From Liolophura sinensis (lineage: Eukaryota > Mollusca > Polyplacophora > Chitonida > Chitonidae), in NCBI RefSeq assembly GCF_032854445.1, contig NC_088295.1, positions 41,153,385-41,217,384 on the forward strand: a stretch of DNA of 64,000 nt, read 5' to 3'. This document shows positions 25,438 to 35,894 of the stretch, piece by piece. The translations under genes were made by a program, and so were the position numbers. The notes below the pieces were generated by a model. It did no database searches. It saw only the letters and a program-made list of their open reading frames with translations, and had not been told where the DNA came from. The first letter of the stretch is position 1. Each line of letters starts with the position of its first letter.

Positions 25438-26802
25438 TGACAATATTAAAATGAGTGTGTGCAGTTGTAAGTTTGGATTGATGGTAAACACTGGACTCGT
25501 TCACCTACCTGTGATTGGCTGGTATTCATGCAAGACATGCACAGTAGAATACAGCCCATACTATTTAAAGCACAATTGTGTCATTTGCTTTGTATCACTT
25601 CCACCATTAGACAAGCTTGACATTTGGAGCGTGTACGACTCACATAGGCTTGTTAAAGTCTTAGGCTCACCAATGTGCAGAAATTTTTAATCAGCATTCA
25701 TCAGTAATATTGTGCGTTTCAGGTGTTGGTTAGAATCATTTTATGAAGGCTGTAGCTAAAGATAATGAATGTGTATAAATTAAGTATTATTAGAAACAAA
25801 GGCTGAGGGTTTTGGTTTTTTGTGACATCACTCACTGCCTCATGACCCTGACTCCAGTGACCTTGACATTGTTCAAGATTTCTGTACAAAGGAGTATGTG
25901 TGCAGCCAAGTTTATTTTTATTTTGCTTCAACCTGTAAATCATAATGTTTTGATGTCAGTCACCATGCTGTGTGACATGAAGGAAGTACTCTCATGTTAA
26001 GGTATCATAAAACCCCAGATTGATAGCTCTCAAACAATAATTCTTGTACAAGTCCTTGATTCCAAAACAGATTTAAATATGTTGTGAAGAAAGTCCGCTC
26101 TTACCAATTGCAGGTTAATAGGACATCCTACTTACTGCATTTTGGATCATGGGTTATTCGGTTAAATGGTGCAAACAAACAGTGCCCAGAATTTATTGAT
26201 GGTAAATCTAGGTGCAACACTATAAAGTACTGTAATGAAAATGTTCAAACTGGCAGGTGACATGATTAAGGTAAGACTTACTGTACATCCTCAACCTTTT
26301 TGCATGTTGGCAAGGTGTTTATTCCAGCATATCCTGAAGGCATTATCCTGTGTTTACTTATAAAATTATGTTTTCGTGAAGCCGAAACTGGCTGATTCAA
26401 AGTGTGCATAAATTGCAGTGAAATTTGCGCTTTCATGTGCGAAAAAGTTCAGGACTTTTTTTAGCGTAATATTTTTGGTTGTATATTAAACATTGAATAT
26501 TTGCATTGAACTCAGAAACAATCGGAAAGCAACAAAAATTATGCATAAAAATTTTACCACAGTATTACGAGTTCGTTCTCTGAAAACTTCTTAGAACTAA
26601 CAGTCTTATGTAATGAAAAAAAATTAATTTGTTAACATTTGAAAGCATCAGATGACGTAGACAAAAAAAAAAAGAAAAGAAAATAAAAACAGCCAATTCT
26701 GCTTTCAGACTGATTGTGAATTGATCAGAGACCACATGGAGCTAGGCACAACCACAGCTTAAATTTGTTCATTGTTTAACCTGTTAAGAGAATTAATCAA
26801 AT

Positions 26803-26957
26803 TTTCTCCGGTCCTATGTGGGGAAAGTCTGCCAGCACCTGCGGGTTGTCGTGGATTTCCTGGGCTCCTGCCTCTAAAATGTTGGTTGTTGTTGTATAAG
26901 TGAAATATTCTTGAGCACAGCATAAAACATCAATCAAATAAATAAAGAAATAAATAA
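26803..26957 (+). mobile_element. SINE-A, 5'-truncated copy
   Basis: Carries GGGAAAGTCTGCCAGCACCT, GTATAAGTGAAATATTCTTG and AATCAAATAAATAAAG. Confidence 0.85.
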
Positions 26958-27543
26958 GTTTTTCCAGTTTTAAACATAAGCTTTTGCTTGTAATGTGTTT
27001 TAACCACCATTTGGCCCTTTGTGGTAATTAAAGCTGTCAAGAAGGCAAAAAGAAAGATAAGACATGTCTTTTCTGATTACATGTGTGATACTCTAAATTA
27101 ATCTAACATTTCCAAGTCTCAAAAAGATGTGTGAAAAGAAATATGAAGCTAGGCTCCAATTCACAAAACTTTTATAGAAAGTTTGTACATATAATTGATT
27201 TCAGCACACTAGTGTTAATAAAATAAACAATGAGAATGATTTACAGTGCAGTGTTCTGTAAAAGATAGAGGACAGACTTCCTTGATGTGGAGAATGTGGG
27301 GCAAACTTCTCCAGCCATATTTAATCAGAACTGTTATGCAAGTTGTGTTGTACTATGTAGGTCTCCACTTTTCTGGTGTTTTGTGGCTCTGGACATATTA
27401 AACATTGATCTATTATCATATATAGTAATTTTAATGTGTGTGATCTTCTTTATGTGGAAGCTGATTAGTTCTACTGTTTTGGAGCATCTGCTGTCAACTT
27501 TCAAGTTGCACTTGCTGTTTATCAGTCACCATAAAGCAAGGCT

Positions 27544-27586
27544 GTGTCTTGTTGTTTACAACAAGACACTGTTTACAACAAGACAC
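27544..27586. repeat. Perfect 12-bp hairpin and 17-bp tandem duplication
   Basis: GTGTCTTGTTGT at 27544-27555 is the exact complement of ACAACAAGACAC at 27558-27569, with a TT loop. TGTTTACAACAAGACAC is then repeated once (to 27586). Confidence 0.85.
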
Positions 27587-28238
27587 TGGTGTTACTGATT
27601 ACTGGTGTTTGATCTGTCATTTGCTTGTTAATTATTGTCTGATCACTGTATAAGTTTTACGGGTTATGTCATTGCTTGAAATGGTTCTGCATTCAATTAA
27701 ATGTTTGCTTTCCAGGATTCCAAGGTCATCATGATTTTTATGCATATTTAGAAATCTTTTCAAGTTAAATCAGGTGATAAATGTGATAGAATTTTGTAGT
27801 AAACACATCACAGAATGTATGTCTGTTCTAAGGAACTATTTGGCTGCTTCATATACTTGTAGCTTTTAGAATTTAACACTTTAAGGAGAAAAATAAAACA
27901 TGTTGACATTGTTTGGCTTTGTTCTGCGTGAAAACTGACTTGTAGCAATTGGGTCATTGTTAGCACGAGTGCTGAATGTCAGATATTCAGAGAATCTAGA
28001 ACAAAACTGTTTTCCAAAGATGTCAAGCTCACCATTAATTATTTACGGCGTCTAAAATACTTGGCAAAGATTAGAAAAAACATTTGATGATCCCTTTGCT
28101 TTGAGGAAGGCCACATTGAGTAAATATGTCTGTTGACTGTTCTAATATTAGGTGGTAGACCTGTATATACTGGTGTTAATTCTAATGCTCCCTGACTATC
28201 AGTTAATTAACGAAAAAGTTACACTCTATCTGTTTCAG

Positions 28239-28299
28239 CCAAGTAGACCTTGACATAGTTAACAGCTTTAGGAGTGTAGTCGTAAGTTTTAATACTCAG
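28239..28299 (+). other. Candidate small exon (61 nt), unassigned
   Basis: Flanked by acceptor CTCTATCTGTTTCAG and donor GTAAGA. After one leading base the 60 nt are open: QVDLDIVNSFRSVVVSFNTQ. Its entry phase fits the end of the 11475-11595 candidate, but its exit phase does not fit the transporter frame at 35727. If real it would be a 5' UTR or alternative exon. No family is recognised. Confidence 0.2.
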
Positions 28300-29262
28300 G
28301 TAAGAAAGAATAGCACTTTTTTTTTGCAGTCAGTAATGAATTCAGTGTCATTTCTGATATAAGCAAAATAAACAAACACACATGCAAAAGAAGAATAAAA
28401 AACTATTGAAACATATAAATAAAAATTTAAATTTTGAGCTATATACCACATTTCTATGTACCAAGTAGGCTATAATTTTTAATTAACCTGGGGTTTTCTT
28501 TCTATTAAATGAGCTAATACAAATCATTACCTTTACTATTTTAAAGCACAAATTTTTAATTATCTCTGGAAACACCACAGTAGTTGTTGAGACTGATGAG
28601 AGTCACATATAGTATTTCAAAACACCTAAATCTGTTATGATTGAGATAATATCCCAAAGAACTCCAGAAAGGCAATATAATTATACTTTATAAGTATTGT
28701 ACATGTGATTTCATTATTTCCAAACACTAAAAATAGAATAGTTGGTTTGACTTGAGTTTAATAGGTTATCATGGGTTACAGAATACCATATATGTTGTAA
28801 TGGATTTAAGTATGAAATCTTTTTGAACTTTATAACTAGAGTGATGACCTAAAGTGAGGTCATATGGTGGCCATTGCGATTTTTTGCAGACAAGGTCATG
28901 GTGCGAGGCCTTAATTGAAACTAGGTATATGGTCACAGATGTGAAAGAACACAAACCCTGGTTGTGTGTAGTGAAGTTTAATTTGCTGTAAATGCAAGTC
29001 AATAATAACATCTCATGTTTGTCATATTACAGTATTAGGTCATTCATTGATCTCTCTGTCCAGGTAACTTGTTGGTATTATCACTGTATTTAGCTAAAGA
29101 ACTGCAGTAATAGAATGTGCTGACTATTTGTGTGTACCACCAAGAGCAGAAGCCTATTGAGTCCCATTGCTTTGTGATTTAATTATTAGGATCATTATTG
29201 TATTTGAAATATTGCTTCACCTAAGATTTTGAAATAATAAATTTATTTTGATAAAAAAACCT

Positions 29263-29400
29263 ACTGGCCTCCATGGCTGCAATAACCCAGGAGCCTCTCT
29301 CCTCGCTGTGCTCAGTTTTCTCCCACCATAAAGCTGGCCGCCATTGTATCAGCGAGATGTTCTTGAGTATGGCATAAAACACCAATCAAATAAATAAATA
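29263..29400 (+). mobile_element. SINE-A with internal deletion
   Basis: Starts at the head (GGCCTCCATGGCTGC) and goes AATAACCCAGGAGCCTCTC, then jumps to TTTTCTCCCACCATAAAGCT and CTTGAGTATGGCATAAAACA with an AAATAAAT tail. The central body is missing. Confidence 0.85.
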
Positions 29401-29913
29401 ATCAAAACTATGGTTGATATCAATGTCTGTTATGTTCACTCTGCTGTGAATCTGGGCGTATCTGGAGGAGGTTTTGAAACTTCATTGTATACAGATTTGT
29501 ATGAATCCAGGTTTCTGAGAAGTCTGAATATCAGTGGCTGATGTGGGGCAATTGAGTAATGTTCCATCTCTTCAAAGCCATATACGCTTATATTTAGTTA
29601 TAAGGTAATGTGCAAACCATTCAAGGCTAGACGTCAGTACAAGTGAGTGTACCTCACATACATGTAATTTATTTGCTAGACAGTCATTACTATTTAATTA
29701 TAATATGAAAACCAGATAAGGCCTCACCAAGCACTCGGCAAGCCCCTCAGGAACATACTAAGTAATGCACTAGGCATTCAGGACCTCAGCTAAGTAATAT
29801 GGAAGCCTTTCAGGATCTTGGCTGAGTAATGTGCTAACATTCTGAGGGACATCAGGTGTGTAAAATGGAAGCCATTCTGGATCTCAGCTATAAAGCAATG
29901 TGCTGACTATTTA

Positions 29914-30617
29914 GGATCTCAGCTAAGTAAGGTGCTAGCCATTCAGGATCTTAACTGAGTAAGGTGCTAGCCATTCAGGATCTCAGCTAAGTAAGGTGCT
30001 AGCCATTCAGGATCTCAGCTAAGTAAGGTGCTAGCCATTCAGGATCTGAGCTGAGTAAGGTGCTAGCCATTCAGGATCTCAGCTAAGTAAGGTGCTAGTC
30101 ATTCAGGATCTCAGCTGAGTAAGGTGATAGCCATTCAGGATCTTAACTGAGTAAGGTGCTAGCCATTCAGGATCTCAGCTAAGTAAGGTGCTAGCCATTC
30201 AGGATCTCAGCTAAGTAAGGTGCTAGCCATTCAGGATCTGAGCTGAGTAAGGTGCTAGCCATTCAGGATCTCAGCTAAGTAAGGTGCTAGTCATTCAGGA
30301 TCTGAGCTGAGTAAGGTGCTAGCCATTCAGGATCTCAGCTAAGTAAGGTGCTAGCCATTCAGGATCTCAGCTAAGTAAGGTGCTAGCCATTCAGGATCTC
30401 TGCTAAGTAAGGTGCTAGCCATTCAGGATCTGAGCTGAGTAAGGTGCTAGCCATTCAGGATCTCAGCTAAGTAAGGTGCTAGCCATTCAGGATCTCAGCT
30501 GAGTAAGGTGCTAGTCATTCAGGATCTGAGCTGAGTAAGGTGCTAGCCATTCAGGATCTGAGCTGAGTAAGGTGCTAGCCATGCGGGATCTCAGCTGAGT
30601 AAGGTGCTAGCTATTCA
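29914..30617 (+). repeat. 32-bp minisatellite, 22 units, with a six-unit higher-order period
   Basis: Unit GGATCTCAGCTAAGTAAGGT plus GCTAGCCATTCA, spaced exactly 32 bases. Diagnostic variants (TTAACTGAG, CTGAGCTGAG, TAGTCATT) recur with a 192-base period. Decayed versions of the same words (ATTCAGGA, CTCAGCTAA, GTGCTA) extend from about 29740 to 30800. Since 32 is not a multiple of 3 it cannot keep a coding frame. Confidence 0.95.
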
Positions 30618-31004
30618 GGACATAAGTGTGATGTGCTAGCCATTCATGACATCAATGTGATGTGCTAACTATTGTGTTGGCCTTTCAGGACATCATTAAG
30701 TCATATGCTATCCATTCATAACCTCAGCTAAATAATGTGCTTGCTGTTCAAGAGCTCAGAATATAATATGCTTGCCATTCAGGAACTCGAGTAAGCAATG
30801 TGCAAACTGTTAAGGACCACAATTTGGAAGCTATTTGTGATCACAATTGGTAATTTACAGCAGTTGCACTAGGAATAATTGGTGGGTTGATGTCAGCTCT
30901 ATTCATTGTAACAAAAAATGGTAATCTAAAGATCCATCAATGTGGGTGGCCTAAATTAGAATGCCTTGATTTATCCATCTGTTTCTGTACATGTAAAAAG
31001 CATA

Positions 31005-31142
31005 ATTGCCTGCTCAGAGGCATACAAATTGCCTGCTCAGATGCATACAAATTGCCTGCTCAGGTGCATACAAATTGCCTGCTCAGGTGCATACAAATTG
31101 CCTGCTCAGGTGCATACAAATTGCCTGCTCAGATGCATACAA
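31005..31142 (+). repeat. 23-bp tandem repeat, 6 units
   Basis: Six consecutive units of ATTGCCTGCTCAGRTGCATA plus CAA, with only G/A changes at one or two sites. Confidence 0.95.
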
Positions 31143-31799
31143 ATTCCTGATGTGACAGGTGGAATCATACATTAGATCTACTGATCAGCAAAAATTGGTG
31201 AACTGACCAGAGTCCGTTTCAAAGCCGACCTTCCCCAGTCCAGCAAATCTGAGCTAGTGTAACTGCAGCTGTGTTCATTATTGTGCCAACTATTCAGGAT
31301 GACACTCATTAATCACTCTCAATAATAGTAATGTGTGTGTGTAAGAAGTCGACGAGCAAATGTGCAAACAAATGAGGACTAGATTAAGTTGCGTGTAGTT
31401 CTTCTGTAGTGATCCCGTGATCTACGGGCCTACTTTTCCCCACTTATGTGCCCATATGAACAACATAACCTTTGAACCTCATTTGTATGATTTATCCAGG
31501 TGCACAACAAGAGGGTTCCATCCACCAATACTCAAGCTAGAGTACTCCTAGATGACCTTGTAACCTTGACGTTTGGGATTATTTACTTTATTAAGATTAT
31601 TGATTCTGTGGTTCTAACTTGTTTAATAACCAAATGAGCTTAAAGATGTAGTTTTGGTAGTATAGCTGGATGTTATAATTTTTCAATTAAGGGTATATGT
31701 TAGACCTTGCTCTAGTGGTTAGAAGTGCTTGAAATTCAATGGTTGGGATACATGAGGTACAGGCTCAAAACCTGATTTGGACAAGGATTTTGTAGATTT

Positions 31800-32010
31800 C
31801 TCTCTCAGTGGGCCTTGATACCTCCCACCAATGCAGTTGCTGAGAGCTGAAGTCCAATTCAGGCTGACTTCCTGTCCAGTTGTACATTGGAAAGACTGTC
31901 ACCAACAAGTGGATGGTCATGAGTTTCCCCTTGGCTCTATCGGCTTTCCTCCCAACCGTCATATAAGTGAAATTTTCTTGGGTACAGATGAAAACACTAA
32001 TCAAACCAAA
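31800..32010 (+). mobile_element. SINE-A, diverged
   Basis: CCACCAATGCAGTTGCTGAG, CCAATTCAGGCTGACTTCCT, GGATGGTCATGAGTTTCCCC and CATATAAGTGAAATTTTCTT in order. Tail is an AACCAAAAAAACC run. Confidence 0.85.
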
Positions 32011-32214
32011 AAAACCAAAAAACAATTAAAAACAATTTAATTGCACCTTGGTGGCAATAAGTGGTAGACTATGCCTTTGTCACATATATCTGTAGTTACA
32101 TTTGAGAAAGTTCATCACTAACTTGCCAGAGGTCATGTGGTTGACCCCAGGCATGCCTGTTTCCTTCGCCATAAAATTCTTGATTGTGACATTAAACAAT
32201 AATCAAATGTATAA

Positions 32215-32464
32215 AGGTTCCTCCATGGCCAAGGGGTTATAGTGACTCAGGAGCCTCTCACTAACACAGTAGCTGTGAGTTTGTCCAGCTCCTGCTGGCT
32301 TCCTCTCTGGTCATATGTGGGAAGGTCTGTCAGTAACCTGCAGATGGCTGTGGGTTTTCTTTTTGCTCTACTTAGTTTCCTTCCATAATGCTGGCTGCCA
32401 TTGTATGAGTGAAGTATTCTTTAGCATGGCATAAAACACCAATCAATCCACTAAATAAATAAAT
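32215..32464 (+). mobile_element. SINE-A, near full length
   Basis: Starts GGTTCCTCCATGGCCAAGGG, then GACTCAGGAGCCTCTCACTA, GAAGGTCTGTCAGTAACCTG and ATGCTGGCTGCCATTGTATG, with an AAATAAATAAAT tail. The first tens of bases differ from full copies. Confidence 0.88.
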
Positions 32465-33080
32465 GAAATATATAAATACAGGCAAAAAAAAGGCATGGAA
32501 ATTGCTGAATTCAGAGCTTGCACATCTGTTTTTATTCCTCTCTTATTATGCAATTGTATTCTTTAATTAAGAATATGTTTTCTAGTGCAGCTTTTGCTCT
32601 CATCATTATGTATACTTAACATATGCCCAGTATGGGCTACAGTAAGCGGTTAATGACGGCAGACCTCGGTATCTACTCAGAAACTAGTGAAAATTCCGGA
32701 ATTCAGCTATTGCAGATCTATTTTTATTCCAACATAATTATGTAAGTGTTCATGTTCTCTTAACATGAAATTGCTTTCAGAATAGCAAAGACTTTGTAAC
32801 AGGGAAAGGAAAAAAAAATTTTAGAAATGCAGTGTAAAACAGCGAGGAAAGATGCCTGCTAAGGATAGGAATAACCTTGTCACTTTCATTTCATGACGTG
32901 TTAGCATGATGTAAATAGCTGACACGCATAGAATGAAGGGTCCACACCACTGGCCTTTGATGTTTTTGTTTTTGTTGTTTTAAAAAACCTTTGTATACTT
33001 TGTAACAAAGCATAGCTTCATGATGTACAGACAGAGTGCATGAACTTACACAGAACAGCTATTTCCTTTAAAACGTCGTG

Positions 33081-33164
33081 CTTGGCCCGGTTTCTTCCCA
33101 CCATAACATATGTGAAATATTCTTGAGTATGGCATAAAACACCAATCAAATAAATAAATAATTC
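33081..33164 (+). mobile_element. SINE-A, short 3' fragment
   Basis: GGCCCGGTTTCTTCCCACCA, TGAAATATTCTTGAGTATGG and CAATCAAATAAATAAAT. Confidence 0.85.
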
Positions 33165-33516
33165 AGTCCCTTAGAACATCTCAAGTAATTATGGTGTATT
33201 TATTCCAGAAATTTCCCACCTTTAAACCTTTGATAGGCATTGGATATTAGATTTTCCGCTGAGAGGAAGAAATGGAAAAGCCCTGCAACAGAAACAGATT
33301 TTTTGATAGTTTATTCCATGAAAACCACTAGTTTTTTTGTAATAGTACGGAATGATGTATGTTACAAAATGGATGGCATAGTGAAAAGAAAAAAAGAACC
33401 TTTCTTTCTATAAATTAAATAGATTGTCGGATTTATTAGCAGTCAAAAGTAGCTAGTTTCACCTTACCAGTAATAGCATTTCCATGTGTGCATAAAGTGG
33501 TCTGTTCTGAAGTCTA

Positions 33517-33676
33517 ACACCATGGTGATATACAGGTATGCCCATCAAATTCCTTGCTAACGTCAGACTGTCCTATGTTCATCAGGTGTGGGTTTGACAC
33601 CATGGTGATATACAGGTATGCCCATCAAATTCCTTGCTAACGTCAGACTGTCCTATGTTCATCAGGTGTGGGTTTG
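33517..33676 (+). repeat. Exact 80-bp tandem duplication
   Basis: ACACCATGGTGATATACAGG through TCATCAGGTGTGGGTTTG is present twice, at 33517-33596 and 33597-33676, with no difference seen. This suggests a recent event or an assembly artefact. Confidence 0.95.
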
Positions 33677-33679
33677 GAT

Positions 33680-33718
33680 GGGGGGGGGGGGGTGCCGGGG
33701 TGGGGTGGTGTGGGAGGG
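33680..33718 (+). repeat. G-rich tract with quadruplex potential
   Basis: A run of 13 G, then TGCC, GGGG, T, GGGG, TGGTGT, GGG, A, GGG. This has at least four G-runs with short loops. Confidence 0.8.
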
Positions 33719-34447
33719 TTAGCTTTGTATAAACTGGCTGACATATCCCTCCCCCTCTTCCCCCACCACCAACACAAACACACAGGCACTAATGTGCAGT
33801 TGAGGTGCTTGTCTGTAGTGGTACATCTAACATACACATTGATCAGTGGGTGGGTGGTGAAGTGGGGTGCTGCTTATGTGGAATGGTATTGTCTTGAACA
33901 GTTGGGGTTCCAATAACTGGTCAGAACTTGACCAGAGCCAAGCCAGTGGTCAATAAAAAAAAAAAAAAACACCATATGGAGCCTGCCTGTGTTTTCTGGT
34001 CACTCTATGGCTTGGCTATATGTCCTGTCTATGGTCAGCTGTTTGTCCATGAATCACTAGGAGAGGGGAACCTGTCCAGCTGCCAAGTCACTATCCCAGC
34101 TTTATTTATAACACTTACTAATCATTATCAATACCAAAAACGATTGTCTTGACGTAAAACAAGTTTTTTCCAAGCCAGACTAATACTAATACAAAGGCAG
34201 ATTCTGACAGAGAAAGTTTGTCTACATGTAGAAGTGTCTGTTTTGGATAGTTAATGTGACGTGCAATTAACCGAGTTAGTTATGGCAGAGATCAGCCCTT
34301 TAAGCTGGGAACCAAAGACGAATGGTGTTCATGCAAATGGGAATGGGTAAGTTATTAAGGTGTATAGTGAACTAAGGTGTGTTTCACATTATGTGCTCCA
34401 CAAAGCATTTGTTGGTGATATTGCAAGGTTTTTGTGACTTTTCACAT

Positions 34448-34582
34448 CTGGGGGCTGTTTCTCTAAGGGGTCATAACGTTGTGCTGCCCTTATCACCATG
34501 TTGTGGCATACTGAGGGCATATGTCCCCTTGGTAATTACGACTGGCGTAACCTTAAGACTCTTTTGAGAAACAGCTCCCAGG
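34448..34582. mobile_element. Short inverted-repeat element (MITE), about 135 bp
   Basis: Left end CTGGGGGCTGTTTCTC and right end GAGAAACAGCTCCCAGG are near-complementary, and similarity continues inward (AAGGGGTCATAACG against CGTAACCTTAAGACTC). Confidence 0.75.
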
Positions 34583-35726
34583 TTTTATGTACATGTACAC
34601 ATTTATGTACATTTATGTGTACATGTAAACCATATATTTTCAACATCTTAAGTGCATTACTAACATGTAAATTTTTGTCAAGTTCTTAGTTTCTAGAATG
34701 ATGAAACTTCTTATAAACAATGGGTATTTGCAAGTAACTGTTAAATAAATTAACATGAATTTAGACTTAATGACGTCACTTTTGGAGATAGCACATGAAG
34801 GAGTAAGATGCTTATCAATGTAACTTTCTATACACATTTTACATGAAGTTGTATGCAGAACGGAGACTTTATTTCTTTTTTTTCCCGATTGTTTGACATA
34901 TTCAGGAAGCTATCACATACTTAATTTAAATGAGCGTAACCTTGAGGTTTTATGGGTATAGAGGAAACTGGAGAGCCAGGGGTAAACCACCACCATTGAC
35001 AAGTTACTTGTCTGTACAGACATGCACCACATATGAATGATTTAGAATAGTGGTCTTCACTGGTAAAGAATGCAGTCGTGTGTCCAAGTGATTGAAAGAG
35101 AATGTCAAATCTCTCTTCCACTTGATCATGACGTGTTTATATATATGAACTAATTCATGACTTGCTTGATCAGTATGTTTTTGAAATTAATAAATTAAAT
35201 TTTGGGATATGACTGGCTTGACAGAATGTATTGATTGTCCATTGCAGAACATTTTTTTTGTATCATGCTTTTGCCTGTCTGTTTGTATTTCTGTTCATCT
35301 GTATCCTTTCGTGGCATGTCTGAGTTATGACTTCAGGCTTTGTATATTTGCAGATTTAACTTTTGGTACATGCAGGTACATAAATATAGAGGTGATGATT
35401 GGTAGTGTTTTGAATTTGTTCATTTCTGCAGTTGACGTGGTAACCATGTTGCTGATTTTCGCTTTATATCCCCTATTATTGTTATAGTCAAAGCTATAAC
35501 TCCAGTTGTTTTGCATGTGCAACTTTAACGTGTGGTGGATACATAGATAACAGAAGTGGCCATGAGACATACCATTCTGCATTGTCAGGGAAACCATATT
35601 GCCAATTTTTGATGTGACAGATAAATCTCATTACTAAAAAATAAAAGGCAGGAAAGTTGGTGCTATTTGGTGATATTAGATATGCTAGCATACTTCTAAA
35701 TTAGTATTTGCTCATTTTTATTCCAG

Positions 35727-35894
35727 CATGTCCAAGAAGAATGGGAAGATCCCAGAGGGCCCTGACCCACAGGAACTGAAAATAGGATGCTGTGCCAAAG
35801 TCAAGACCAAGGTCAAATCATCTGCCCATGAATGTTGTTCCATGGAAACCCTTAAAAGCAGGCTGCCTATAATAAAATGGCTTCCCAAATACAC
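35727..35894 (+). CDS. SLC26A11: SLC26A11-like exon 1 (first clear coding exon)
   Basis: Acceptor TTTTTATTCCAG ends at 35726 and is followed by C and ATG at 35728. The exon encodes the hydrophilic cytoplasmic N-terminus (MSKKNGKIPEG to KWLPKY), with a KIGCC patch and several lysines. Donor GTACGT begins at 35895; the exon ends two bases into a Thr codon. The acceptor directly upstream of ATG shows that the transcript starts further upstream. Confidence 0.9.

Noticed and set aside
29914-31142. Regular repeats considered as a CRISPR array
   Set aside because: The units are contiguous without unique spacers, and the genome is eukaryotic.
30887-31175. Repetitive frames with AYKLPAQ and TNCLLRCIQIACS
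   Set aside because: They arise from the 23-bp tandem repeat read in successive frames; no gene context.
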